In this document: in pieces, positions 1-7,545 of the stretch
Numbering within the stretch: the stretch's first letter is position 1
Layout of the letters: every line of letters begins with the position of its first letter
NCBI GenBank assembly: GCA_040512755.1
Contig: JBEVEP010000397.1
Coordinates: 1 to 17,738, forward strand
Reading direction: 5' to 3'
DNA: 17,738 bases
Source: JBEVEP01 sp040512755
GTDB taxonomy: Bacteria > Pseudomonadota > Alphaproteobacteria > Rhizobiales > Rhizobiaceae
Made by a program: the position numbers and the translations under genes
The notes under the pieces: generated by a model
Told to the model about the DNA's origin: nothing
Seen by the model: only the letters and a program-made list of their open reading frames with translations
The model's database searches: none

Positions 1-387
1 CTGGCGCTCTATCGCCGCCTTGGCGAACTGGAAACGCCGGAAGAAATCGATGCCTTCGGCGCCGAGCTGATCGACCGTTTCGGGTCCTTGCCGGAGGAAG
101 TCGAGCACCTGCTGAAGATCGTCTATATCAAGGCGCTCTGCCGCAAGGCCAATGTCGAGAAGCTGGACGCCGGGCCGAAGGGGATCGTCATCCATTTCCG
201 CAAACGGGAATTCGCCGATCCGGCGGGTCTCGTGCGCTTCATCGGCGAGCAGGGCTCGCTGGCGAAGATCCGGCCCGACCAGGGCGTGGTGTTCATCCGA
301 GATTGGCCGAACGCCGAAAAGCGCCTTGCGGGTGCTGCCGTCGTCATGACGCAGCTCGCCCGGCTCGCGGAGAAAGCGGCCGCTTAG
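1..387 (+). CDS. mfd: Transcription-repair coupling factor Mfd, C-terminal part (5' end outside window)
   Basis: The reading frame is open from base 1 to a TAG stop and gives the last 128 residues of a protein that begins outside the window. It reads LALYRRLGELETPEEIDAF at the left edge, then DRFGSLPEEVEHLL, then a mixed alpha/beta region. This is the C-terminal regulatory domain (D7, TRCF domain) of Mfd. Mfd is a cytosolic translocase that removes RNA polymerase stalled at DNA lesions and recruits UvrA. D7 masks the UvrA-binding surface until Mfd engages polymerase. The helicase motifs lie upstream and cannot be checked here. The end (LARLAEKAAA) is a natural one for the family in this group. 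Identification is by family recognition and I am confident in it. Confidence 0.95.
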   Translation: MALYRRLGELETPEEIDAFGAELIDRFGSLPEEVEHLLKIVYIKALCRKANVEKLDAGPKGIVIHFRKREFADPAGLVRFIGEQGSLAKIRPDQGVVFIRDWPNAEKRLAGAAVVMTQLARLAEKAAA

Positions 388-832
388 CCGGGACCGGACC
401 AGTGGTCCATCGCGCTTTTCGCAAATGCTGTCGGCGAGCCGTACCGCCAGGTACGGTCTTTGTTCGCGCCAGGTGCAGCCTGATTGAGAGTCCAGTCCGG
501 TAGACTCGAACCTCGTAGAACGTCTCCGTCTCGGCGACCATCGAGAGCGAGATGTCACAGCTCATAAGTCTGGCAGAGATATCATAAGTTCATCTGTGAG
601 GAAGTTCATAGGTAGAGCTCTGCTCGATTTTATGATGCGGACATTTCGGCCGAGAATGGCGTCTTGAGAACCCGGTTTTGCCTGGAGAACTACTGGTTCC
701 GTCCTCGACGCAACGCGTTTGGACAGGTTTCGGACCCACGAGTCGGTCTCCTCGACACAATCTATTGTTCTTGCTTCTCTTTTCCCTCGCCGAAACCGTT
801 TGGGATAAAATTCTATCCACGGGCTGCGGAGT
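388..832. other. Gap of about 445 bp after mfd with no convincing gene
   Basis: I find no protein I can recognise here. Minus-strand frames of 73 and 98 codons exist (344-565 and 562-858), but they overlap the mfd or oxidoreductase coding ends, have odd composition and lack a good ribosome binding site. The stretch between about 540 and 640 is visibly richer in A and T than the flanking genes. It contains short direct repeats: TCATAAGT at 562-569 and 582-589, and AGTTCAT at 587-593 and 605-611. Hairpins at 396-408 and 439-456 lie just after the mfd stop. The stretch could be untranslated sequence, a decayed gene or an unrecognised small RNA; the sequence alone does not decide. Confidence 0.5.
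439..464 (+). terminator. Possible mfd terminator hairpin
   Basis: CCGTACC and GGTACGG form a perfect 7-bp stem around a GCCA loop, followed by TCTTTGTT. The T-run is imperfect and the hairpin lies about 50 bp after the mfd stop, so this is a plausible but weak intrinsic terminator. A second small hairpin (GGACC-AGT-GGTCC, 396-408) lies closer to the stop but has no T-run. Confidence 0.4.
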
Positions 833-1513
833 TCACTCTTCCGCCTGCAATTCACCACGCGCCTTGGCGGCGGCCACCTGGAGGATGGCGTTGGCGAGCG
901 CGTCGGTCTCCTGCGCGCCCATCACGGCGTACTTCTCCTCGAGCAGGAAACATGGCACGCCGCGGATGCCCGCGCGGGCGGCATTGGCCACCTCGGTGGT
1001 TACATTGTGCCGGTCCGCATCGGTGAGGAGCATAGTCCTTACGATCGGGCCATCCATCCCGCTCTCACTTGCGGCTTCGACAAGCACCGCATGGTCGCCG
1101 AGATTGGCGCCTTCCTCGAAATTGAGCTGGAAAAGCCGGCGCACGAGCCTGTTTTGCACACCAGCGCCGCCGGCCCCGGCCCATCGGATGACCCGATGTG
1201 CGTCGAGCGTATTCGGCGCCACCTTGATCGCATCGAAGTCGAAAGCGATGCCTTCGGCCGCGCCGAGCGGTTCGATTGTCGCGTGGATCTGCCGGATGCG
1301 TTCTTCGCTTCCGAACTTGTCCAGCATGTATCGCATGCGGTCCTTGCCTTCCGGCGGAATGGTGGGATCGAGCTGGAACGGCCGCCATCGGATAGCGACG
1401 TCGATATCGGAAAGCGATTCGACGGCCCGGTCGAGCCGCTTCTGTCCGATGTAGCACCAGGGGCAGACGACATCGGAGACGACGTCGACCGAGATGGATT
1501 GACGTTCGCTCAT
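833..1513 (-). CDS. DsbA-family (FrnE-type) thiol oxidoreductase
   Basis: The 226-residue protein has a thioredoxin-like fold of the FrnE/2-hydroxychromene-2-carboxylate isomerase branch of the DsbA family. It opens with ISVDVVSDVVCPWCYIG, placing a CPWC active-site motif at residues 17-20. Near the C-terminus, GVPCFLL supplies the cis-proline loop that faces the active site. There is no signal peptide, so it should act in the cytosol, unlike periplasmic DsbA. I chose the ATG at 1513 because GGAAGGAG lies just upstream of it; a longer frame to 1543 would overlap the preceding gene. Only 16 bp separate it from the upstream peptide-binding protein gene, so the two are probably co-transcribed. 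FrnE-like proteins have been linked to oxidative stress and polyketide metabolism. The substrate here cannot be read from the sequence. Confidence 0.88.
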   Translation of the reverse strand: MSERQSISVDVVSDVVCPWCYIGQKRLDRAVESLSDIDVAIRWRPFQLDPTIPPEGKDRMRYMLDKFGSEERIRQIHATIEPLGAAEGIAFDFDAIKVAPNTLDAHRVIRWAGAGGAGVQNRLVRRLFQLNFEEGANLGDHAVLVEAASESGMDGPIVRTMLLTDADRHNVTTEVANAARAGIRGVPCFLLEEKYAVMGAQETDALANAILQVAAAKARGELQAEE

Positions 1514-1529
1514 CGAGGCTCCTTCCGGA

Positions 1530-3347
1530 TCAGTCCGCTTCACGCCACCAGGCTGGCAGTTGATAGCCGAATATGGGCGTCTTGTCGGGGTGTTTCAAAT
1601 ACTTCCAATAGGCAATCCATTGCTTCGAATTGTGCTGCATCGGCACCATGTAGGCTCCCGATATCAGCAGCCGGTCGAGTACGCGGACCGCCGCGACATA
1701 GTCCTCCTTGCTGCGCGCATTGAGCATCGCATCGATGGTGGCGTCGATTGCCGGATCTGCTACGCCCGCGAGATTGAAGGACCCTTCCGCATTCCGTGAC
1801 GATGAGCCCCACCGGCCAATCTGCTCGACGCCGGGAGCAAGCGAATTGGAAAAACCGGTCGAGCCGATCAGCATATCGAATTCGAAGCGCTGCTTGCGCT
1901 GCTGCATCTGGGTATCGTCCACCGATCGAATGGTCACCTGGATGCCGATTTTCTCCAGTGTGCGCTGATAGATGGCTGCAAGGCGTTGCTCCGCTTCGGA
2001 CGCGGTGAGTATCTCGAAACTGAACGGCTGTCCGCTCGGATCGAGCAGCGTCCTGCCGTCAAGCCGGTAGCCGGCCTGTTTCAGCAGTTCGAAAGCAGTT
2101 TTCAGCAACTCGCGATCCCGGCCGGAGCCGTCCGTACTGGCAGGTTTATAGGTGCCGTCCATGACATCCGGCAGGACCGCGTTCGGGTAGGGCGCTAGCA
2201 GGGCCTTCTCCTTGTCGCTGGCCGGGCGTCCGAGCGCGGAGAGTTCCGAGTTTTGCCAATAGCTCGCGGTGCGCTCGTATTGGCCGCCGAACATGTTCTT
2301 GTTCGCCCATTCGAAATCGTAAAGCATTGCCAGCGCGCGGCGCACCACGGGATCGGCGAACTTCGGGCGACGCGTGTTGAACAGGAACCCCGTCACCACC
2401 GGCGGCACGCCGTTCTCGAACGTCTCGACGACGACATCGCCATTCTTGTAGGCGGGGAAATCGAAACCGCGCTCTCGCTTGACGGGATCGCTTTCCGTGT
2501 GGATCGCGCAGATGCCCTTCTTGAAGGCTTCGAACTGAGCGTTGGCGTTGAGAAAATATTCGATGGTGATGGTGTCGTAATTGTCTATCCCGCGCTTGGA
2601 CGGGATGTTTGCGCCCCAATAGTCGGGATTGCGCTCGAAGACGATGCGCTCGCCCGCGACCACTTTCGCCACCCGGTAAGGTCCGCTTCCGATCAACGGT
2701 TTCAGCGTAGTCTGGTCGAACGTCTCCTTGTTGAACGCATGTTTCGGAAGTATCGGCGTCAGCGCCACGATCAGGGGAAATTCGCGGTCCGCCTTCTCGT
2801 TGAAGGTGAAGCGAACACTGCGCTCGCCGGTCTTTTCGATCTTCGCGATCTTCTTCATGCGGTCGCTGTAGGGCGGCCTGCCTTTCTCGGTGAAGACCTC
2901 GTAGGTGAAGATCACGTCGTCCGGTGTTACCGGCGTGCCGTCCGACCATTTCGCGGCAGGATTGAGCTTGAACTCGATGAATGTCCGGTCGTCATCCATC
3001 TCAACCGATTCGGCGAGCAAGCCGTAGATTGAAAACGCTTCGTCGGCGCTTCGCTGCATCAGCGATTCGAAAACCAGGTTCCCGAATATCGTGTCGATCA
3101 TTCCCCGCGCCGTGGTTCGCAGACTCCTGATGATGAACGGGTTCAGGTTGTCGAAGCTTCCGACCACGCAGTATGTGATGTTGCCGCCCTTTGGCGCGGC
3201 CGGGTTCGCATAGGGGAAATGAGTGAAGTCGGCCGGCAGTGCAGGGTCGCCATGCATGGCAATTGCATGGCGCGGCTCCGCGGCGGCGCTCGAGACCGCA
3301 CAGGCGATCAGGCCAAGTGAAAGCAGGCCGGGAAGCAACTGGCGCAT
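1530..3347 (-). CDS. YejA-like extracellular solute-binding protein (family 5), peptide ABC transporter
   Basis: The 605-residue protein matches family 5 (oligopeptide/DppA type) periplasmic binding proteins, and specifically the YejA branch. Just after the leader it has AIAMHGDPALP, then FTHFPYANPAAPKGG, then the family feature KWSDGTPVTPDDVIFTYE. It should capture peptides in the periplasm and hand them to an inner-membrane ABC permease. The start at 3347 gives MRQLLPGLLSLGLIACAV and a signal peptide ending near AAA-E at residue 23. LIAC at 13-16 resembles a lipobox, so a lipoprotein is a second possibility. AAGGA lies 12 nt upstream of the ATG, which is a loose ribosome binding site; longer starts at 3398 or 3470 would bury the signal peptide. 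No permease or ATPase genes (yejBEF type) adjoin it, so its transporter partners must be encoded elsewhere. The only downstream neighbour is the FrnE-type oxidoreductase. Confidence 0.88.
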   Translation of the reverse strand: MRQLLPGLLSLGLIACAVSSAAAEPRHAIAMHGDPALPADFTHFPYANPAAPKGGNITYCVVGSFDNLNPFIIRSLRTTARGMIDTIFGNLVFESLMQRSADEAFSIYGLLAESVEMDDDRTFIEFKLNPAAKWSDGTPVTPDDVIFTYEVFTEKGRPPYSDRMKKIAKIEKTGERSVRFTFNEKADREFPLIVALTPILPKHAFNKETFDQTTLKPLIGSGPYRVAKVVAGERIVFERNPDYWGANIPSKRGIDNYDTITIEYFLNANAQFEAFKKGICAIHTESDPVKRERGFDFPAYKNGDVVVETFENGVPPVVTGFLFNTRRPKFADPVVRRALAMLYDFEWANKNMFGGQYERTASYWQNSELSALGRPASDKEKALLAPYPNAVLPDVMDGTYKPASTDGSGRDRELLKTAFELLKQAGYRLDGRTLLDPSGQPFSFEILTASEAEQRLAAIYQRTLEKIGIQVTIRSVDDTQMQQRKQRFEFDMLIGSTGFSNSLAPGVEQIGRWGSSSRNAEGSFNLAGVADPAIDATIDAMLNARSKEDYVAAVRVLDRLLISGAYMVPMQHNSKQWIAYWKYLKHPDKTPIFGYQLPAWWREAD

Positions 3348-3431
3348 TGTCGATATGGATCCTTGGTCAAATGCTGATTCGGATTTTGAACCTACCATGA
3401 TCGCGGAGCAGGCCCGATCGGTGCGGCGGGT

Positions 3432-3444
3432 AGACCTATGGTCT
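3432..3444. repeat. Short palindrome in the divergent region between the peptide-binding protein and ialB genes
   Basis: AGACC-TAT-GGTCT is a 5-bp inverted repeat with a 3-bp centre, lying in the 236-bp divergent intergenic region (3348-3583). It could be an operator half-site pair. A T-run follows it on the plus strand, but no plus-strand gene ends here, so I do not call it a terminator. No clear sigma-70 promoter was found in this region for either gene. Confidence 0.25.
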
Positions 3445-3583
3445 CTTTTTGCGGCTGGATTCGTTTGCACTTGCAGTGTAACACGCCTGCGAGAGTCATT
3501 CTGTCGCCTTAATTGGGCAACATTGAGCGGGGACTACCGGCGTCGCGGCCGGACCCCCGATCGTTTGAGAGGAATTCCAACAC

Positions 3584-4207
3584 ATGACGAGCCTGAAAAT
3601 CAACGCAACCCTTTCGGCCATGGCTGCAGGCGTGGTCGGGCTGTTTGCTGCCGGCCTTTCACCGGCTTCGGCTCAGCAACCGCAGATCCCGCAAGGCTGG
3701 TTCAAGGCCTGCTCCAAGCAGGAAGCGGTTGACATCTGCAACGTCCAGAACATCGTGATGGCCGACACCGGCCAGATGATTACGGGCGTCAGCCTGATCG
3801 AGCTCAAGGGAAAGGTCAACCGCAAGGTGCTACAGGTATCCGTGCCAAGCGGCCGTCTGGTTCCTCCCGGTATTGGCCTTCAGATCGACGGCAGCAAGGG
3901 CCAGAAGCTCGACTATGTCATCTGCTTCCCTGACCGTTGCGTGGCGGAAGTTCCGCTTACCGACCAGATCGTGGCCAATCTTAAGAAGGGCCAGGAACTC
4001 ACGCTGACTTCGGTGAATTTCCAGAACCAGCCAAACCCGATCAAGGTTTCGCTGAAGGGCTTTACGGGCGCTTTCGATGGCGAGCCGTTGCAGCAGTCCG
4101 ACATCGAGGACCGTCAGAAGAAGCTGCAGGACTTCGTCTCCAAGAACAACCAGGATTTCGCCAAGAAGCTCAAGGAAGAGCAGGACAAGGCAAAGGCTGG
4201 CAACTAA
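3584..4207 (+). CDS. Invasion-associated locus B (IalB) family periplasmic protein
   Basis: The 207-residue protein has a clear signal peptide (residues 1-30, ending SPASA before QQPQIPQGW). The mature part has the IalB pattern: GWFKAC, an IC pair, the segment GRLVPPGIGLQID, and YVICFPDRCVAEVPL. Cysteines at 43, 52, 114 and 119 could form two disulfides in the periplasm. The C-terminal 40 residues are charged and lysine-rich (KKLQDFVSKNNQDFAKKL) and probably helical. In Bartonella, IalB is linked to erythrocyte invasion. In free-living and symbiotic Rhizobiales the family is common, its function is not settled, and it should not be read as evidence of pathogenicity. GAGAGGA lies 10 nt before the ATG. 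The gene is transcribed alone and ends at a strong terminator. Confidence 0.9.
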   Translation: MTSLKINATLSAMAAGVVGLFAAGLSPASAQQPQIPQGWFKACSKQEAVDICNVQNIVMADTGQMITGVSLIELKGKVNRKVLQVSVPSGRLVPPGIGLQIDGSKGQKLDYVICFPDRCVAEVPLTDQIVANLKKGQELTLTSVNFQNQPNPIKVSLKGFTGAFDGEPLQQSDIEDRQKKLQDFVSKNNQDFAKKLKEEQDKAKAGN

Positions 4208-4230
4208 GGCGGATTCGGAACTGGATGAGA

Positions 4231-4259
4231 AAAGAGCGGGCATTGCCCGCTCTTTTTTT
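4231..4259 (+). terminator. Rho-independent terminator of the ialB-family gene
   Basis: AAAGAGCGGGC (4231-4241) pairs perfectly with GCCCGCTCTTT (4245-4255) around an ATT loop, and the T-run continues to 4259. It begins 23 bp after the ialB stop. Read on the minus strand the hairpin is followed by TCTC rather than a long T-run, so it may help terminate the converging hspQ transcript only weakly. Confidence 0.93.
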
Positions 4260-4298
4260 GGGGATTCGAAGCCGATCGGGCCGGAACCTGTCTACCAG

Positions 4299-4622
4299 CT
4301 AGTGGCGTGTGCGCTCCTTCGGCGCGTAAGTGCCGTCCGGCGCTTTGTCGAACAGTTCCCTCAGTTGGGGGTGCCGGACCGGCTCGCCGGATAGGTCCTC
4401 AAGCAGGTTCTGCTCAGAGACATAGGCGATGTATTCCGTCTCTGCGTTTTCCGCGAGAAGATGGTAGTAGGGCTGGTCCTTGCGCGGCCGGATCTCGGCA
4501 GGGATCGACTGATACCATTCCTCGGTGTTGTTGAATTGTGGGTCTACGTCAAAAATGACGCCCCGGAATGGAAACAGCCGGTGACGCACAACCTGGCCGA
4601 TCCTGAATTTCGCGGTTTTCAT
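4299..4622 (-). CDS. hspQ: Heat shock protein HspQ (YccV-like, hemimethylated-DNA-binding family)
   Basis: The 107-residue protein is recognised from RIGQVVRHRLFPFRGVIFDVDP, NNTEEWYQSIP, KDQPYYHLLAEN and YIAYVSEQNLL, which together span the single YccV-like beta-rich domain. In Escherichia coli, HspQ is a small cytosolic heat-shock protein. It affects stability of mutant DnaA and acts as a specificity enhancer for Lon protease. The ATG at 4622 gives the usual family N-terminus (MKTAKFRIGQ). The leader before it has no strong ribosome binding site. The sequence CTTATAA lies only about 5 bases upstream, so either expression depends on read-through from the upstream hydroxylase gene (68-bp gap) or the leader is very short. 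It converges with the ialB-family gene. Confidence 0.93.
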   Translation of the reverse strand: MKTAKFRIGQVVRHRLFPFRGVIFDVDPQFNNTEEWYQSIPAEIRPRKDQPYYHLLAENAETEYIAYVSEQNLLEDLSGEPVRHPQLRELFDKAPDGTYAPKERTRH

Positions 4623-4690
4623 CTTTTATAAGCCTGTTTTCTCGCGATATTTGGACCAGCCGGCTTACCAATTCAATCCCGCACGCCGTT

Positions 4691-5926
4691 CTATGAGGGC
4701 TGGCGCCGGATTTGATCGCGCAAATCCGCAAAGATGGAGCGTAGACCACTGCCCGGATGCAGGCCTTCGCGCATGAAAAGGGCACGAAGCGGTGCAAAAT
4801 TGCCAAGCAAGCCCAAACCGGCGCTGCGCATCAGTTGCGCGGGAATGATGCTCGATAGCAGCGACATGTTGAGGAGGTTCACTGCACCGGTTCGTGCAAG
4901 AATGTCTGGACGCCGCCGTCTGTCGTAATCGGCGAGGGCTGACGCCGAGCCGGGCTCTGGTCTATTTTTTTCAACAACATCAATAAGTTCACGAATATCT
5001 CTAATGCCAAGGTTCATTCCCTGTGCCCCGATCGGCGGGAAGATATGAGCTGCTTCGCCGATCAGCGCGATGCGGTTCTGGCCAAATCGGGCCGGCAGCC
5101 CGGCCGAAAGCGGGTACACTTGACGGCCGGGGTCGACAGTCACTCGGCCGAGCATCGACTGCATGCAATCTTCGATAGTCCGCGAAAGCGTAGCGTCATC
5201 AAGTGCCTCCAGCTCGGCTGCGGTCCGGGGCTTGACGACCCAGACGAGACTGGACCTGTTGCCGGGCAGGGGCACTTGCGTAAACGGGCCTGTCTCGGTG
5301 TGGAACTCGGTCGACGTTTCCGCATGATCGCGGGCGTGGGCAAAGGTCAGAACAAGCGCCGCCTGATCGTATTGGCGCGTGGTTGTCCTGATCCCGGCGG
5401 CTTCACGCGCCGCAGACATCCTGCCGTCAGCCGCGACGGCCAGAGCGCCTGTGGCAGCAGATCCGTCTTCCAGGCGGGCCGTGATGTCCGCCCCGCCAAT
5501 ACTCCAGCGTTCCACCAGGGTTTTGCGCCATTCTATGTTGGGCTCGTCAACGACCGCAGCTTCCAGTGCATTGTTCAGGACCGCATTTGGAATATTCAGC
5601 CCGAAAAACTGCTCTCCGATCTCGGCGGCGCGGAAGGTAACCACGGGACTGCGGATCAGCCGCTGCGTGCCGTCAACGATGCGCATGACACGCAGAGGAG
5701 CCGCATCCGGCTGAATTTTGCCGGTGACGCCAATGCTGTCCAGGAACTGGACTGCGGGCACCATCAGGGCGGTGGTCCGGCGGTCGTCCTTGCGGACATC
5801 CGGACCGATCAGCGTGATGGAAAAGCCCGCCTTTGCAAGCCCGAGGGCTGCGATCAGCCCCGCTGGGCCGGTACCAGCGACGAGGATGTGCGCGGATTTT
5901 GGTTGGCTCAAAACGTCACCCCGCAT
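4691..5926 (-). CDS. UbiH/UbiF/COQ6-family FAD-dependent hydroxylase
   Basis: This is a class A flavoprotein monooxygenase, about 411 residues from the start used here. The N-terminal dinucleotide-binding fold shows VAGTGPAGLIAALGLAKAG, with GxGxxG at residues 18-23. A central ADGRMSAAREAAGI matches the DG motif region, and ALIGEAAHIFPPIGAQGMNLG is the second FAD-binding motif typical of the UbiH/COQ6 family. Members hydroxylate the ubiquinone ring; which carbon this one modifies cannot be told from sequence. An ATG at 5926 and a TTG at 5911 both fit. The TTG has GGGGTGA four bases upstream, so it may be the true start. The longest frame, to 5995, runs into the likely promoter and is unlikely. 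hspQ follows 68 bp downstream, probably in the same transcript. Confidence 0.88.
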   Translation of the reverse strand: MRGDVLSQPKSAHILVAGTGPAGLIAALGLAKAGFSITLIGPDVRKDDRRTTALMVPAVQFLDSIGVTGKIQPDAAPLRVMRIVDGTQRLIRSPVVTFRAAEIGEQFFGLNIPNAVLNNALEAAVVDEPNIEWRKTLVERWSIGGADITARLEDGSAATGALAVAADGRMSAAREAAGIRTTTRQYDQAALVLTFAHARDHAETSTEFHTETGPFTQVPLPGNRSSLVWVVKPRTAAELEALDDATLSRTIEDCMQSMLGRVTVDPGRQVYPLSAGLPARFGQNRIALIGEAAHIFPPIGAQGMNLGIRDIRELIDVVEKNRPEPGSASALADYDRRRRPDILARTGAVNLLNMSLLSSIIPAQLMRSAGLGLLGNFAPLRALFMREGLHPGSGLRSIFADLRDQIRRQPS

Positions 5927-5965
5927 TCGCGCCGATGCTCCGGCGCAGGGATAGGAACAGGCTTC

Positions 5966-5995
5966 CCTATATGGCAGCATTGATCGCCGGATCAA
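5966..5995 (-). promoter_or_regulatory. Candidate sigma-70 promoter for the UbiH-family gene
   Basis: On the minus strand TTGATC (5995-5990) and TATAGG (5971-5966) are separated by 18 bp, a fair match to -35 and -10 boxes. Transcription would start near 5959, leaving a short leader before the ATG at 5926 or the TTG at 5911. The element lies in the 93-bp gap shared with the divergent DUF2182 gene. This is pattern matching by eye. Confidence 0.38.
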
Positions 5996-6019
5996 CGCGG
6001 CGTTTCATCTCAACGGCTC

Positions 6020-6913
6020 ATGTCAGATCGCAGCGAAAATTTCGACAATCTGGACCTGGCTGGACGCGCCACGGCAGCGATCGTTCGGCGCCCGCGTGTT
6101 GCCGCTCATTTGGTGCTGGCCGCCGCACTCGGCGTATCGTGGTTCGTTCTCCTTGCAATGTCACTACGCGGGGCAGCCGACGTTCCAGTCATGAGCGGTC
6201 CCGGCGGCGACCTTCTGCAATCGCTTCCTTTGCTGCCTCTGCCGCCGTTCGTCGAACAGTTTTTCCGCCTTTGCGTGACACCTGTAGCGCTCGACGCCTC
6301 ACGCGTCCCGTATTTCGCAGCGCTTTCTTCGATGTGGTTCCTGATGTCGCTGGCGATGATGCTTCCATCAGCGGCGCCCATGTTGCGGACCTATTGCGAG
6401 ATTGCCGACACGGCGCGCGCCCGGGACGAGGCGGCGGTTCATCCGCTTATTCTCGTTGCCGGTTACGTTGTCATCTGGGCTCTTGCGTCGCTGTGTTTTG
6501 CCGGCATTTCGCTCGGCGTACAGCGCCTCGCTATGTCGTCCGGACCGCTGGTCCCCGCAGCCGGCCCAATCGGCGCGGTGGCTCTGTTGTTTGCGGGCCT
6601 CTATCAGTTCAGCGGGCTCAAGGAAGCTTGCCTGCGGAAATGCCGGAACCCGTTTTCCATCCTGTTTTCCCGTTGGTCTACAAGGCCTTGCCGGATTTTC
6701 AGGCTCGGCATGAAGCAGGGCGTGTGGTGCCTCGGCTGCTGCTGGGCCCTGATGCTCGTCATGTTCGCAGTCGGCCTGATGAACATTTTGTGGATGACGC
6801 TGATCGCGCTGTTTACCGTCGTGGAAAAACAGTCCACGGGCAAGCTTCCAGGCCGGATCGCCGGTGCGATACTGCTTGTATGGGCGGCGGCCCTGCTATT
6901 AGTGTCGCACTGA
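6020..6913 (+). CDS. DUF2182 integral membrane protein with cysteine clusters (predicted metal-binding)
   Basis: The 297-residue inner-membrane protein has about six hydrophobic segments, near residues 28-49, 100-122, 142-167, 176-199, 235-268 and 280-296. Its family signature is in the second half: YQFSGLKEACLRKCRNP (C204, C208), then WCLGCCWALML (C237, C240, C241), then FAVGLMNILWM and an EK ending the segment. DUF2182 proteins are annotated as predicted metal-binding membrane proteins; no reaction is established that I know of. The paired cysteines facing a membrane boundary are consistent with metal or thiol chemistry, which is inference. The ATG at 6020 has no obvious ribosome binding site. 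The DUF1326 gene starts 17 bp after its stop, and the two families are often neighbours, which suggests joint action. Confidence 0.88.
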   Translation: MSDRSENFDNLDLAGRATAAIVRRPRVAAHLVLAAALGVSWFVLLAMSLRGAADVPVMSGPGGDLLQSLPLLPLPPFVEQFFRLCVTPVALDASRVPYFAALSSMWFLMSLAMMLPSAAPMLRTYCEIADTARARDEAAVHPLILVAGYVVIWALASLCFAGISLGVQRLAMSSGPLVPAAGPIGAVALLFAGLYQFSGLKEACLRKCRNPFSILFSRWSTRPCRIFRLGMKQGVWCLGCCWALMLVMFAVGLMNILWMTLIALFTVVEKQSTGKLPGRIAGAILLVWAAALLLVSH

Positions 6914-6930
6914 CTCTCGAGGACTGTTGC

Positions 6931-7545
6931 ATGGGCGACAAAAGCTGGGCATTGAAAGGAGAACTGATCCTTTCCTGCAACTGCACCGTGTTCTGCCCTT
7001 GTGTCCTGTCGCTTGGCAACCACCCCCCGACTGAGGGCTATTGCCAGACATGGGCGGGCTTCCGCGTGGACGCAGGCCATTTTGGCGACGTCGACCTTTC
7101 CGCACTCAACCTTGGGCTCGTCATGGAGATTCCCGGCTATATGAGCCGCGGCAACTGGACTGCCGGGCTCTTCATTGATGAGCGAGCGTCCATCTATGCG
7201 GTCAAGGCAATCAGCCGCATTTTCACGGGCAAGGCCGGCGGCACGACGTCGCTGCTATCGATCCTCGTTGGCAATTTCCTTGGCGTCAAACAGGCGCCGA
7301 TAACCTACGAGACACGGGAAAAGACCCGCGTCTTCCAGATTCCGAAGATTATCGACGGCGCGATTACGCCCATTGCCGGCAAAAATCGCGATTCCGACAC
7401 CGTGATCTCCAATTCGGAATACTGGATCGCACCAGAGATCATTGTGGCAAAGTCCGACAAGAGCCGGCTGCGCGCTTTCGGTCGCAACTGGAACTTCGCC
7501 GGCCGTTCGGCCGAAATATGCAAACTGGATTGGCGCGGACCGTGA
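6931..7545 (+). CDS. DUF1326 domain protein with N-terminal CxCxxxCxC cluster
   Basis: The 204-residue protein belongs to DUF1326. Its hallmark is near the N-terminus: GELILSCNCTVFCPCVLSL, with cysteines at 16, 18, 22 and 24 and another at 38 (EGYCQTW). The rest is a beta-rich globular region (YAVKAISRIFTGKAGG, a conserved-looking middle). It has no signal peptide or membrane segment, so it is probably cytosolic or attached to the membrane through its partner. I chose the ATG at 6931, preceded by GAGGA 7 nt upstream; the same frame stays open far upstream but that part is an antisense and out-of-frame shadow of other genes. It lies between the DUF2182 gene (17-bp gap) and pcs (overlap). The function is unknown. 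A four-cysteine cluster suggests metal binding or thiol redox exchange. Confidence 0.9.
   Translation: MGDKSWALKGELILSCNCTVFCPCVLSLGNHPPTEGYCQTWAGFRVDAGHFGDVDLSALNLGLVMEIPGYMSRGNWTAGLFIDERASIYAVKAISRIFTGKAGGTTSLLSILVGNFLGVKQAPITYETREKTRVFQIPKIIDGAITPIAGKNRDSDTVISNSEYWIAPEIIVAKSDKSRLRAFGRNWNFAGRSAEICKLDWRGP

Noticed and set aside
562..858. 98-codon minus-strand frame in the gap after mfd
   Set aside because: It overlaps the end of the oxidoreductase gene, shows no recognisable domain and lacks a ribosome binding site; kept only as part of the unexplained gap.
2146..3032. Two frames of about 260 codons (minus 2146-2949 and plus 2253-3032)
   Set aside because: Both overlap the peptide-binding protein gene in other frames and have unnatural composition.
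3432..3450. AGACC-TAT-GGTCT followed by CTTTTT, looks like a terminator
   Set aside because: The stem is only 5 bp and no plus-strand gene ends upstream of it, so it is listed only as a possible operator palindrome.
5045..5983. 312-codon plus-strand frame
   Set aside because: It is antisense to the UbiH-family gene, whose FAD motifs are unambiguous.
5833..6930. Long plus-strand open frame upstream of and in frame with the DUF1326 gene
   Set aside because: It is antisense to the UbiH-family gene and then out of frame over the DUF2182 gene, with arginine-rich shadow composition. The true start at 6931 has a ribosome binding site and the family N-terminus.
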